64,000 nucleotides of DNA from Phorcus lineatus (Eukaryota; Mollusca; Gastropoda; Trochida; Trochidae): NCBI GenBank assembly GCA_921293015.1, contig OV121085.1, positions 25,247,911 to 25,311,910 on the forward strand, read 5' to 3'. Below, in pieces: positions 12,175-25,129 of this stretch (position 1 is its first letter; each line of letters opens with the position of its first letter). A program made the translations under genes and the position numbers. A model generated the notes under the pieces. That model searched no databases and was not told the DNA's origin. It saw only the letters and a list, made by a program, of their open reading frames with translations.

Positions 12175-12835
12175 CCCAAGTCCTTCGTCAAACGAGCAGA
12201 TATACATCAAACTAAAACAATTTTATTTCGTTGTAAGTTATACATTTCGCCATGGTACAAGCGCATTATAAGATGTGAGATATTTGTTATTAGATTGACA
12301 AACAATTCATGAAGATCTTAAGTTTATAATTAATTTGTCATATAATACATATTTTTCTTTCAAAGTTTTTTATCCTATATATTTAAAATGCACTTTTGTG
12401 ATATACATGTAAGATAAATTCAGTATTCGTGATTTAAATGGGCAAGAAATATTCGTTATGGAAAAAGTAATTCTCAAAAACAAAACAAAAATGGTATGAA
12501 TTTTGTAATTGAAGTAAATCAGTTCTATCGTTTCTTAATGACGTTTTTCAGAGATGTCACTCCTAAATGTACATACCCAAGAACATATTTGATAATGTTA
12601 TTACCAACTCACCCAGTTTTAGTTTTTAGAGGGCGAGACTCTGAACTCACATTTCATTCTGCACAGCAGCCTACGTGTCAGCGTCACCGCAGAGTATTTA
12701 ATGAATCGTTGTTATTTTGAAAAACAAATCGTATATATAGTGTTAGTAGATATAATTGTAGCACATGCATGCATTCCGATCGATCAACATTTTCTTCTTC
12801 TTTCAGTGGTACTCGGCAATATTAGCTAAATTTTC
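12175..12835. other. AT-rich non-coding stretch
   Basis: It holds a 74-codon plus-strand ORF (12496-12720) that I do not recognise. Otherwise featureless. Confidence 0.45.
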
Positions 12836-12836
12836 A

Positions 12837-12883
<47 letters not shown>
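12836..12883. repeat. (TTA)n microsatellite
   Basis: About 15 uninterrupted ATT/TTA units, the complement of the (TAA)n run at 5717 and probably of independent origin. Confidence 0.95.
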
Positions 12884-12885
<2 letters not shown>

Positions 12886-15800
12886 TGCTTTATGGCAGGT
12901 TTATATTAAATGCAACCTGGACGAAAAGATTTTAAATTCGTCATGCACTTTCTGTATAGTCATAGAAAATAGTCAATTGCATTATTACGGGATTAAATTA
13001 TTTTTGTCGAGCATATGGGGACGCGACCAAAGAAAGGTGGATGGACCGCTTTATAGCTGCATTTATTAGTGTAAGTGTGTCTGTGTGTAATATATATGAA
13101 TGAGAGTAGTTTTGTTAGTCATTATGAATGCATGCATGTGTGTATGTAGGAGTACAACAATGCAAGGTACTGAGACCAACGGTGTAGAGAGAAGCACTGT
13201 CAGTCCACTGTACCACACCACACCACACCTCACTCCTTCAGAGCCAGCCGCTCTCCTGTGTGCGTGCAGCAGAATGAATTAGCCGGATTCCTACAGCAGA
13301 AATAATCAAGCAACTTGAACAAGTTCTTTCTGTAAGTAGTTGAACTAGACCGGGAAAAAAATATTGAATTGATTTCAAAGTAATTTCGATCGAGTATTTA
13401 ATATAAAAATCACATTCCTCGTTCTCAAATACGGTTGGTGTGTAGTAAACTCATCGACAAGCCATATCCCGTGGGAAAAATCCAACACATCAGCCACCCT
13501 TCATACCCAATCCCAAGAAGGTAGAGCGAGTGAAATCTTAGTGTAGTTAGTACCAGGTACTGCGTTAGGGCTGTGTTTACGTCCAGACTGCTAATTCAAT
13601 TTGGTAGCATACGTTATTAATTTTTGATATGTGAATTTATGGTAAATACGTTGAGATGACTTTTGTATTTCGAAGAGTATCTGATTCCTCAAGTTAAAGT
13701 AACAATAATTAAAGGTTACTACTTTGTTACAGGCCTTTCGATATACGATTTTATTTAAAGGTGATCAAATAATCCACGCGAGAAAGCTAAAACATCACAT
13801 TTATTTGTTTTGGCAGATATTTAGTTATAACGATTATATACTAATCTTTTAATTGTGATCAATTGTGATCTCAATAATTAATATTACAAAAATACCCAAA
13901 TGAAAATTTGTGGTTTGTTACAGCTGTATGCAGTTTTCAAGATATTTGATTTGATTTTCATCAGTGCTTGGTTGTGGCAAACATTAACATTTGTTGTCGC
14001 CAAATATTTCATTATTAATAACAAGATAAAATATCATATTGTTTTCATGAACGATATCCCCTGTGTATACATTAGAATCTAGGTCAACCCACATTGGCTG
14101 GGTTGTTTACATGCATGTACCATATTCAGTATGTGTATTTGGCCAACATCTCAACATGCTAATTATCAATGATACAAGGCGTTACACCGCAGAGAAACAA
14201 ATCATACTATAGATATTCTTTCTTGCACTGTCATCTATTTTTAAGATATTTTTAGTTCCCAATCGCGTTATGTGAGGGTGAAGTAGATATATGACAGAAA
14301 ACTATATGATGCATTAAAGCATATACTCGACATTTATGTTTCGTTTGGTTTTTTTTGAAATTTGTCAATTTAAAATCTTGAATACTTTTTGTGTGTGTTG
14401 AATTTAAAAAAGTATCACCGCATACATAGATACGTTAATACCTTATCCAATGCTGTAAAAAAATTAAAAATTTAATGAAACTAAGCTTATTTGTTTTTTA
14501 AATAAGTACTTTACAATATACACTTCATTAAATGTGATTTTCTATATTTGTGGTACAATTAAGAAGTTGCTATAAACTTTCATATCCTTAAAAATATAGG
14601 TCCATTTATATCCAATTAGTTCAAAATAACCTAATCCGATTTGAAAAAAATTTTAATAGTAGACTCAATTATGTAATAAAGAGTGTGAGGTGTATTGCGA
14701 GGAAGGTTTCATAAAGAGCCTGTGGTCATAACAAATACAGTTTATTACAAGATACGTTTACAGTTGGAATTATTGAGGACGCTGGGAAATGCAATGAAAT
14801 CAACGTATTTGGTGATATAATTATAATCTCAAATAGCTTATCTTAAATTCAACTCGTACGATCTTATCCACTAAACGTACTTGATTCTATGGCATGATGA
14901 CATTTGAAATATTTTTGCTATATAAAGTTCGATTAATCCTTTTTTAGATTTTAGGATACTGTTGTGAAGGTATTTTCACCATAAGAAAAAAACTCCTTTA
15001 AAAAATACAATTAATAATTTATCAAACAAATATTGTATAACCGATGTGAAATTTATTTCGGGTTTGTATTTATATTCATATATGTATCTGATGATTCTTT
15101 GTATTAGTATTTTTCGTTGGAAAGACATAAGACCCGACCAGATAAATGTGCACTTAGATTCCTCTTGCCACGTATTTCTCTTCGGAGCGATATCAACCTA
15201 TTGCGTATAGGCGAGTCCGGTGGACATTAATCCACTGAGATGTGTATTTTACTGGCTACATGACCCGGTCGTTATGATTTGATGTATAGGTGAACAATAC
15301 GTGTAGGACTTTTGTCAAAGCAATCCAAAATATATTTTCTACAATTGCTTTTTAACTATGACCAAGTCTATTCTAAAACATTAGGATAGGCAAAACATGA
15401 AATAAATTTAGAATATGATAAACAAAACGTAGACATTTTTTAACATATTAAAATAGAATAAGACATTTTTTTGGGTTTTTTTCATTTTCATTATGGCCAA
15501 CTTTTACCTTTTCCAAATCTTTAAGTAACACATATCAGACAAAATACCTACGAAATTAGAACGATTAAGAAAATATCTCGTAATAACAGCATCATTGAAT
15601 TCATTTCTCTTGACGATTAAGCTGTGTTTTCCTTTCATTAAATGTTCTGCAGTCCAGGTGACGAACACTAAGGAAAGAGCAATTGTCCATTTCATAAATT
15701 AGTTAATTAATTAGGCTCACAGTACGTATCTAATGAGCAGTAATGCTATTCTTACATAAACAATACTGTGAACTAGTGAAGATCTCGCTATCATTTCTGT

Positions 15801-16639
15801 AGGAGGAGTGTCTGTACTTCAACAATGTATGAGGATATTTTTGTCGACATGAAAATTCGTGATTCTAGCCGGGGGTAACGAATGCATACAGACTTGGGGA
15901 ACTAACGTGATTTCCACATATCGTGGGGAGGAGCGGGTAGCAATCAAACACGGCATTCCTTTACTACAAGGCTAGTTATTTAATCACACGGGCGATGCAA
16001 CGTGTTCAGGCAGGTGAAGCGTACATAACGATCGGACGGAGGCTTTTAAGACTACCTCCAGATTCACACACAGTACTGTAACGCAGTTGGGTAATACGGG
16101 TATGTTTTGTCTCACTGCGGAATGGAGGGCATGCCCGCTATGAGAGCAGGCGCCCCGCCCTCCCATCCCGGCCCGATACCGGCCACAACAAATACAGAGA
16201 GTAAATTTGTCTCGTCGCTGCCATTCTGCCTCCTCTGCCTAGCAGCGTGTTCTCACGTACATCACAGCCCCGTGAATGACAATACTTGTTAATTGTTGTT
16301 TACTCGACTCCCATCACAACCCCACCAGCCACCCTCCACCCCTCCGTTATGTCACGACCCATAGCTCCACATACTCTGTATGCATGCCAACATAGCAGCA
16401 ATCTGCCTTACAGGGCCTGCTTTAAAGTCTACATTTCCTGGCTTCGAGAGTATCAAGATGCCAGGTATGAAGATATAGGCCAATAAATAAAATCGAGTTT
16501 GAAGTAAAGTGACGCTTCCTCTGAACAGAAAAACACACACCCACATACGAATATTTAACGCATCTTGTAGTCTAGTTTCTTGCATTATAAAGAGCTGGAT
16601 AATCTGATATATTTCACCATATCTTTAGTGAATGCAAAA
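12884..16639. other. AT-rich non-coding stretch
   Basis: No transposon, RNA gene or exon was recognised. It includes a canonical CSL/Su(H)-type word (CGTGGGAA, 13470-13477) inside a moderately GC-rich patch at 13420-13610, and a GC-rich patch at 15990-16400 with short ORFs on both strands. Confidence 0.45.
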
Positions 16640-17042
16640 AAATAGTCTACCAGTAGATCAGGTGTAGCTCGTGTAGCTTGATGGAATCCCAAGCTGATCT
16701 GTCATGGCCAAGTTAGGTCTTTTAGGCTGGATGGACGCCAAAGTAGATCTAACATGGCTGGATGGAAGCCCGGTTAGGTATGACATTGTTAGATTGAAGC
16801 TCATGTGTGGCACGATGGGTTGGACGCTCAGGTAGATCCGACACGATGGGATAGACGCTCAGGTAGATCCGAGATGATGGGATGGACGCTCAGGTAGGTC
16901 AGGCTTGGTGGAATGGAAGCTCAGGTAAATCTGACATGGTGGGATAGAAGCTCAGGTAGATCTGACATAGCTTGATGGACCCTAGGTAAGTAGATCTGAC
17001 ATTGCTACTGAAGGTCAAGTTAGATCCGACAGGGCGGGACGA
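16640..17042. repeat. 31-bp minisatellite, degenerate edges
   Basis: GACGCTCAGG or GAAGCTCAGG recurs at 16823, 16854, 16885, 16916 and 16947, an exact 31-bp period. Related words (GATGGAAGCC, AGTAGATCTAACATGG) continue to both sides with irregular spacing. Units end in GTAGATCYGACA. Confidence 0.88.
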
Positions 17043-19875
17043 GAGCCTTGTAAGATGCGATGGCCGTTATGACAAGAATTAAACAACATGTCAGCTTAAC
17101 TTGGAAAATAAACTTCTTGATATTGTCATTCTTCCCATTAGGTTGAGAACGAATTGTCATCACAACTCGTTTCGCTGACCTGTTTGTATTTATCATCATG
17201 TCTAAATCATTCTTTAACATTATAAACATAATTTTTCTATTAGTAAATGAATCATAAAGCACATTCCATTTCCGGCTCCATATCGTACTGACTTGTAATG
17301 GGAAGACAGGAGTTATAAAGCGTAAAAAATCCAATGAAACGATTTACCGTTTAGGTAAAATAGGTATATTTCTAACTTAGACCCCAGTGAAGTGTGTGCA
17401 ATAGTAGATGTCGTACTCACTGAGGTGCCGACAGTCACAAGTACGCCGCCTGCTGCACACCCCAGTCTCCAGCAACACTCAGCTACTCCTATCTATCCTC
17501 AATAACTAATTATGTCCAAAAAACACTATCTACTGAAAAAGTTTATATTCTATTTTTCGCATGGAAACTTTATTTTTAGATACATATATTCTATCACTTC
17601 CCAAACGAGTACATACTCTTTTGTTTCAGCCGAATTTCTCCCGATGTCGCCAACATTAGTGCAATCTCCTTTGCTAAATATCTGCACTAAAATAGCACGT
17701 ACCTACCATGTAATCCCTGTCTCAGTCCTGTGGTCAGGTTCTCTCTCTTACTCTCCTACTCTCTCACAGTCCGGCGTGACAGCAGAGGGCCGAGCTAGGG
17801 GAGGCTGGGCCCTTCTCACTGCGCTACCAATCACAAATACCTAACAGCCCCGTTTTATTTGTACTTTAGCCCTTGGACTACAGTCGTCCCTCTATGCCTA
17901 GGGCCAGGACAAAACACCCCCCTAAAATATTCTTATCATTTCTGTGCATCTAAACAATGATACAATATAACTCACGGTGCATTTCTATGGCACGTCTGGT
18001 AACCCTTACATATCCGATGTTATTTCAACATTCTATTACTGCATTAAGATATATTTGCAAAATGTATTTCGAAAAAGCATGAGCATTTTGCCCCGTACTT
18101 TGTCAATGCCTCATCCTAAAAATCACTTTGTCTAATTTATACTCCTTTAATAACCTGTAACTTTCTGTTAAGGTTCTCAAACACATCATCGCAACAGTTT
18201 GAAGTTTAACGTCTGGAAACCACATACCTTACACTACTCCCAAATTATGATTATAACGCTGTTCTAAACTTACCAATCTATGTTTTTCTATCTGACAGTG
18301 TGTTGATATGAAAAATTATCTTGAAATATAAGCCAATAACGATAACTTTATTGTAGTCACTTCCTCGTTAACCTTACAACAATTGTCATATAATCTTTTA
18401 ACGGGTGTTGAAACTTGAGTTGAAATAAATTCCACTAAAACATTAAACTGAAATTAGGTTTGGGTCTTTCTAATTGTTGACAAATCTAAAGACCACAAAC
18501 ATCGTTATCGTCCCCACAAGACGTTAGATTAATAATAAAAAAAGGCAATGTTCTACTGATTGTCATCACCCGGTCCAGAAAAAAGTTTGATTATTAAGCA
18601 CAAGTTATTGACTTGCAAGAGAAGGAAATTGCATGTTTTCCCAAGTGCGCTATTGGTTACATCCCCACCATTAACACAGCTATCTATACCATCTACGATT
18701 ATAGTGAAATAAAGAAATAATGTAACAGAGGTTATTGGGCGAATAGCTCCCCCGTCTCACTTTGCCCGAATGAGAGTTACACAGCATATGTTAATATTTC
18801 ATGAATACCGATGCATGTTAACATGCTTTTCATATGGCAATAAAAAGACCATATGAATAGTTTTAACAAGTTTTCAATGTAATGTTTTGCACGTTTCAGC
18901 ATAGTTTCAGTTGTATTCCAACGTTTTCATTCCTAATAGTAAAAAGCCAGTTCTTTTCAAATATTTACAATCGTACCTCTCTAATGCCTACAGTGAATAA
19001 CATCTACATCGTATGTTGTGGTTATGACACGCTGACCTGCACACAAGTGAACTGATCCAATTAGCATAAACTGTTGTATTCAAACCATCGATCTAACGGC
19101 AGTAACGCATCTTAGGTTAAAATAATAGGTCATGAAATATTGACATTGATGAAGAAAAAGACTTTGGAAAAATATTTTAGATAAGTGTAATATCGACTTT
19201 AATGACATAATAACTCATATAATACTCATTTTGATGACTATTATGCATATTTGAAGTAAAGCCTTTGAAACATAAAACGCTTTCCATTGCTTTCATTAAT
19301 TATATCACTATTATACTATGCTACCAGGCTGAAAATGTAGAATGTCAAAACTTAACGTTGTATTTCCTACAAAACTCTGTGTGTAAAGAGGATAAATTTT
19401 ACATGGAAATGATATGAATTATTTGATATAGGTTTATATACATTTTTCATTGTAGTCCTCAAAGTATTTTCTCTCAAAGCAATTTTTCATCAAAGTATTA
19501 TTGTCAACTAAGTAATTTATTTATCTTAGTCATAATTTTCTTCAAAAGTATTTTCTTAAAAAGTCATTTTAAATTCACTATTTTCTTTTTAAAGATATTT
19601 CATAAAAAATGTTTCTCCAAACATATTTTTCATCCAATTCATAATTCAAAATTATTTCTGTTTCAAAATAATTATTTCTTAACAAATTCAGTATTATCAT
19701 AGTAGTAATAATTTACTATGAACTGAACTGTGTGAATGAATACTAAATGTCTTGCTATTTATTTTCATTGTAGGCATTAATGCACCAAGTTATGGATGAA
19801 TTAATTTGGATGGTCGGTTGAAGGCAGTCAAATGCTAAACCACTGATGCTTAAAGTTGTTTGTTAAAAATTGTAA
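17043..19875. other. AT-rich non-coding stretch
   Basis: A pyrimidine tract ending in CACAG (17735-17769) precedes a GC-rich patch to about 17840. It resembles a 3' splice site, but no exon with a donor follows. From 19440 to 19700 there is a loosely repetitive T-rich stretch built on AAAGTATTTTC-like words. Confidence 0.45.
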
Positions 19876-20487
19876 AGCTGCAGACCAAAAGTTTGTTCAC
19901 ATACCTGCATATCCTAGTGCAAATATCATGTAATTTGAGACGTCTTTGATGCATTATACCATAACGAAAAAGAAACGAATAATGATGAATTTACAATATA
20001 GAAATGAAGATCCATTGTACCGTAACAAAATCGTATATTATACTCAACAGTTAACCGCAACAGTTCTGGCAGTTCAATTATGTGATTCTTAAAACACTCA
20101 TTTTCATTTATCGTTACAAAATCCATTTGAAGTGATCGACAACTTTAAAACCAAGTCGTGTTTATTCCCTTGCACTAATTCAATGTGATTGGGTTGGTAT
20201 TTTTCTCAGGGATTGGAACTGGAATATTTGAATCCAAATATTAGGAAATCAGAATTTTAAAAATAGGACCCCTTCTGTTTATTTCATCATGCCAAAATTC
20301 AAATTTTTGCACAAGAGACGATAGGATCCCATATTAAGTTTAACAAATGGCCATTTTACACATGGGCCATAGGTGATCCATTGGCAGTTTGCTGAAGTTT
20401 TTTTTATTGACATCAAAACGAAACTCAAAATACATGATATTTGCACTGCGAAACAGTGTAATGAGAACAAACTATTGGTATGTAGCT
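19876..20487. mobile_element. inverted-repeat element (MITE-like)
   Basis: The two ends are inverted copies of each other over about 64 bp at roughly 75-80 percent identity. The left end begins AGCTGCAGACCAAAAGTTTG and the complement of the right end begins AGCTACATACCAATAGTTTG. Both contain GTGCAAATATCATGTA. The interior has no transposase and only short ORFs. A second copy of much of it lies at about 58738-59350 in the opposite orientation. Length, terminal inverted repeats and lack of coding capacity fit a non-autonomous DNA transposon. No target-site duplication could be fixed, so the superfamily is open. Confidence 0.7.
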
Positions 20488-22117
20488 GTAGGCGTTATTC
20501 CCTGTAGGTATTAGTAGACGCCGCCCTTCAAATGGTGCCAGAGTTGGTCATGACGTTATCTACTGGTCGCTCTCATTCGTTGAAAATGAAAATTCACTCC
20601 ATCTATTGGTGATTGAGATGTATAGTTGAATGTCACAGACATCGGTTACAGAGTGTCTTAGATTGAGTTCTTATTCTTAACATTTCATTGGTTACAGCCA
20701 GCTATGTGATTTTATAAATAGTTCTTATCTTAAAGCAGTAGTTTTATAAAAATCAATTCAAAGAGCGAGGTCTTATTCTAAAGCAGTAGAATTAGTTACA
20801 GAGAGCTATGAGATTTTACTTTGATGTCTTAGAATGAAGTAGAAATAATTACTAAGAATCAGTACCTACCACTATAGATTAAGAATAATATATCCGACTG
20901 AGGGTGGCAAACACAACCAGTTTAACAGACAGACAAATCCATGATCGCATCTTAACTAAACACATTCAATTACCTAGCAGTCTTTACTGAACGTATTTGT
21001 CATACCAATCAAAATGGTTAGAATTGTCAGAATGAGCATATTTTCTATTCCAACGTCCATGGTTGTATTATTATGAAATACACAATATTAGTGTCCGTTG
21101 TCTCGTGTTCATACTGTTAACATAAAAGGTAAGTGTCCACTATAGCTTGATAATTGATGTAGTCATTGAACTTCTCAAAACGTCTGCGCGTTACATGTTT
21201 CCAATTACTTCAATATTAAGAATATCTTTATTATACTATGAGACTGTATATCATAAAGTTTTAAATTTTGCCTCTAATAAAATACAAGGTCGTTTGTGCA
21301 CATGACATGAATGTAATGCTATAAATGATATAACAAGAATTGATTATGAACTTTACTTTAAAACCAGTTATTCGTTCATCACCAATACGTTACAGCCCAC
21401 TTTTCACAATAACCAAAGAGTTGGAAAATGTACAAATAAAGAAAACAATTAATTGATGAAATCATATAAATATTACATCATGACGGATAATCAGTAGTTA
21501 GAAATGTCTGTAATACCATCGTATAATGAATTGTACCGGAACGTACTTTGTTTGCAAACTCAAAAATATGTACCTGTATCAACATGTGGTGCAGTGTAGG
21601 TGAAGCTCTCGAGTACAGAGGATCACTTAGGTGTGATTGACACCAAATCTACCACTTTTCTCTCATAGATGAAAATAAGCTGTCACCAGGGTTACTTAAT
21701 ACTGGGATCCGTTTGAACAATCTGCAAGATCTAGGTTGAGAGTTTGAAGAGTATGGAAAAGATAAACGTGAACTTTGAAAACGACATATCAATTTCCCGC
21801 TTACTGTGACGGAGGTTTGTCAAAGCAATTGTGATTTGTGATTTAAACATATTTTATTCAATAAAATTGAATTGGGATTGGTGAACAAGCCGAAGGCCTT
21901 ATTTTAACACCGCTCCCATACAACATGTGATACAAAATATAAGAAAATGCGACATCATCGATGTTGATCCTTATGTAAACGATATAAATATACATTCATC
22001 AATTACAAGATTAATGTTATAGTTTAAGCAGACAGTAATGGTTTGGTGTGTCTAGCAACGAATTTGTATACATATACATCTATCAAGGGAGTCAAAAACA
22101 GTTTTTATTTTTGGGTG
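20488..22117. other. non-coding stretch with weak repeats
   Basis: At 20640-20830 the words GGTTACAG, GAGCTATGAGATTTT and TAAAGCAGTAG recur at irregular distances, probably an eroded tandem repeat. The rest is AT-rich with no motif. Confidence 0.4.
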
Positions 22118-22850
22118 TCAGATTTTAACGGCACCACATATTGTTCTCAAAGCATCAAGATGCAAATTTTCTAATATTCGTGACTGTTCAGATGTGCAAT
22201 TATCCCAAATGTGCGAACAATAGTCAAATATCGGTAAAATATACGATTTGTACATTGTATCCAAGGTTTTACGTGTTAATCGGTATTTGAAACTCCTGAG
22301 ACAACTGATCATAGGGAGAACCTTTCGTACGATAGCATCAATGTGATTATTCCATGCACAGTCGCTTTGGAGTGTTATTCCTAAATGTTTATGACTTTTG
22401 ATTTTTATAATCGTTCCGTCCATGAGTAGGTTCGGTTTTACAGACGGTTTTGCTTTACGCGAGAACTGGATAGATTCTGTTTTGTTTGGGTTAAATGTGA
22501 CTTGCCATTCACGGGCCCATTGTGAAATTTTGCCTAAATCATTGTTAAGATTATTCGCAGCAATAAGTGGATCTTCAATAATCACGTATAAGGATGTGTC
22601 ATCCGCAAAGAGACGAATGTTACTGTCGACATCGCATACAATATCATTGATGTATACGAGGAATAGTAGCGGTCCAAGAACTGAGCCTTGAGGTACTCCA
22701 GCTTGTGCAGCTTTCTTATCTGATTCATACCCGTTAATTACAACTCGTTGTACTCTATTTTCTAAATAACTTTCGAACCATTTTAACAGGTCGCCTTGTA
22801 TACCATATGTTTTTAGCTTATGAATAATTCCTCTGTGTAGAAAACTATAA
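22118..22850 (-). mobile_element. LINE reverse transcriptase fragment (Jockey/CR1-like)
   Basis: A single open frame of about 243 codons carries the middle and thumb of a non-LTR reverse transcriptase. Similarity starts at HRGIIHKLKTYGI. Then come the GVPQGSVLGPLLF block, the catalytic FADDTSLY box (both active-site Asp present), the primer-grip-like HLGITL and the thumb block ending SYILPIFDYCSHIWD. The N-terminal endonuclease, the first RT blocks and the C-terminal zinc domain are absent. Similarity stops near ALRTICGAVK and a stop follows at once, so the piece is cut at both ends. The frame has no internal stop, implying a young or recently active family. It runs opposite to the LINE at 51440 and the same way as the one at 27641. 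Confidence 0.93.
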
Positions 22851-23264
22851 TTGACAGAAACACAAAGTTTGTTCAAGTCACGCTATTAATATGCAAATAT
22901 AGAATTCACATACAATTACAACTAGCCAGCTACCGAAAGGATATGTGCAACAATATATTCAAATTGTGGATATTTTCTGGTCAAACAAACGGGTAGGCAA
23001 TTACAATGATTGCGCTAACATTCAACATTGATAATGGACTTCCGAGCAGTGTGGGTAGAGCAAACACGTCCTACATGCTATCATAATTATCACATACTCT
23101 TCTCGTCCATCAAGGAAGGATAATATGTGTAATTGCGAATAATTCTTTACTAACTGCAATTATACTGCCAACATCAACATCCCGAGTTCGTGTAAAAGCT
23201 CGAAAGATCAGTATTAGGACTAGAACTCGCTACGCCTTATATAGAGGCCTTGTCTTACTCGCCG
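22851..23264. other. non-coding flank of the LINE fragment
   Basis: No LINE homology, repeat or ORF of note. It lies between the RT fragment and the 24-27-bp array. Confidence 0.45.
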
Positions 23265-24150
23265 TTAGTTGAACTATTACTATCTGTAAAGTGAACTGTG
23301 TGAAAGTGGGTGAGCTATTGAATGAGCTGTTGGTTTAACTAATGAGTTAGCTGTCTGTTAACTATTGATAACCTGTTGAATGAACTTTTGGGTGGAACTA
23401 TTGAGTGAGCTGTTGGTTTAACTATTTAGTGAGCTTTTTGGTAGAACTATTGAGTGAGCGTTTGGGTCGAACTATTAAATTAGCTTTTGAGTTGAACTAT
23501 TGAGTTAGCTTTGGATCGAACTATTGAGTTAGCTTTTGGGTCGAACTATTGAGTTAGCTTTTGGGTCGAACTATTGAGTGAGCTTTGGGTTGAACTATTG
23601 AGTGAGCTTTGAGTTGAACTATTGAGTGAGCTTTGGGTTGAACTATTGAGTGAGCTGTGGGTTGAACTATTTGGTGAGCTGTTGGTTTAACTATTTAGTA
23701 AGCTTTTTGGTTGAACTATTGAGTGAGCGTTTGGGTCGAACTATTAAATTAGCTTTTGAGTTGAACTATTGAGTTAGCTTTGGATCGAACTGTTGAGTTA
23801 GCTTTTGGGTCGAACTATTGAGTTAGCTTTTGGGTCGAACTATTGAGTGAGCTTTGGGTTGAACTATTGAGTGAGCTTTGAGTTGAACTATTGAGTGAGC
23901 TTTGGGTTGAACTATTGAGTGAGCTGTGGGTTGAACTATTGAGTGAGCTGTTGGTTGATGCTGTTGGGCACTCAATTACTGAGTATTTGCTAACCTGATG
24001 GATGAGCTTCTGAGTGAGTATTTTAATGAGCTTTTAAAGAACTCATGGATGAGTGTATTTAACGAACCTCTAATGGACTCATGGATGAGATACTAAATGG
24101 GTGAGCAATAATATTAGGTAGTGAGTCATTAAGCGAACTATTTAGTGAGG
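23265..24150. repeat. 24-27-bp array with ~268-bp higher-order repeat
   Basis: The unit is GAACTATTGAGTGAGCTTTG plus 4-7 bases. Variants (TTTGGGTC, TTTGAGTT, TTAAATTAGC) follow a fixed order that repeats: the block starting GAGCTGTTGG at 23407 recurs at 23675 and begins a third time at 23945. So a block of about ten units was duplicated as a whole. After 23960 the array decays into irregular GATGAGCTTCTGAGTGAG-like words. Confidence 0.93.
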
Positions 24151-25099
24151 TAGTAAATGCGGTAGCGGAAGAGCAAGGGCACATGCAGTCCCATTGGGCA
24201 TACCTTAAGTGAATTTGTTGCTATTTCTCATTTACCCTGTCATGTCTCAAATCGTGCATTTGTCAAGTTTTCACAAGCAAACGTGCCATTTTAGCAGCGC
24301 GTTGGATGCAGCTGTCAATATAAAGCGAGAGATTCTGATAACAGAGTCGACCACTGACGGAGCGCCTTGCACACACTACCGCCGTGTAGTGAACAGTTTA
24401 TTTCTTTAAAGGTCTGAATGTTTGAGGATCTTAGGCATCTTGAGCTGTTTTCCAGAACTCGCCACTTCTGCTGGCATTGAGAAACATGCATTCTATACCT
24501 CTACCTTTATCCGAGTTCATCATTTATTATTAGCTCAGTGACACGAGGATACAACCCGCAAGTGACGACCGGAGTACATACTTTTATATGTTAACAGCAG
24601 GGGTCTCCACTACTTGAAAGTGATGCAAGTGAAAGGTCCCAACTAGACTGGCAACAGATGTGAATCATGCAGTCTACACCCAGGACCAGGGGAGTCCTAC
24701 CAAACGATTCCTTCAGGTGAGAGGAACACTTCACCATTTTAGTTACTATCGGCTTCTTAATTATCGAATGTGATATTTACAACTACAAACAATGATAGGC
24801 TTATTTAGTCTCCCACTCCTCATTTAACAGTGCCATCCTTTCCTTCCATCGACTGGATGGGCCACGCCCCCTGTTCCGTTGCACCCCTCCCCTCTCCTAA
24901 GAGCGAGCTGGCAAATGGAGGGAGGGAGATGTGTTCCTTTAGTGCATCTCCCACTGTCGCCTTTATACCAGCTGTGTGCTTTGCATTCAATACCTGTTCT
25001 CGTGATTGCCGTATGCACTCTGTGTCTGTTATATGATATTAGAGGGAAATATGTTAACAAGGTGGGCCTTTAGTGGTACTCTCCCAACATACAATGTAG
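24151..25099. other. non-coding stretch, nothing recognised
   Basis: ORFs overlap on both strands at 24824-25073 in a GC-richer patch and none shows a domain. Confidence 0.4.
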
Positions 25100-25129
25100 A
25101 CTCTGTGAAGAGCGCGATCACGTCTGGCG
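25100..25129 (+). CDS. candidate 30-nt microexon
   Basis: A moderate acceptor (CTCTCCC tract, then ACAATGTAG with AG at 25098-25099) and a strong donor (TCTGGCG/GTAAGTAA) bracket 30 nt. It is open in two frames and symmetric in both. In phase 2 it reads LCEERDHVW with split codons at each end. The product is unknown. Evidence is splice signals only. Confidence 0.25.

Noticed and set aside
17405-17440. Possible minus-strand exon ending CACCTCA/GTGAGTAC
   Set aside because: The donor is acceptable, but the candidate acceptors (GTGTGCAG, GCTGGAG) have no pyrimidine tract and two frames are open, so there is no discrimination.
17735-17840. Pyrimidine tract plus CACAG as a splice acceptor
   Set aside because: No donor within a plausible exon length, and the tract is a simple CTCT run.
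22398-22691. 97-codon plus-strand ORF
   Set aside because: Antisense shadow of the LINE reverse transcriptase.
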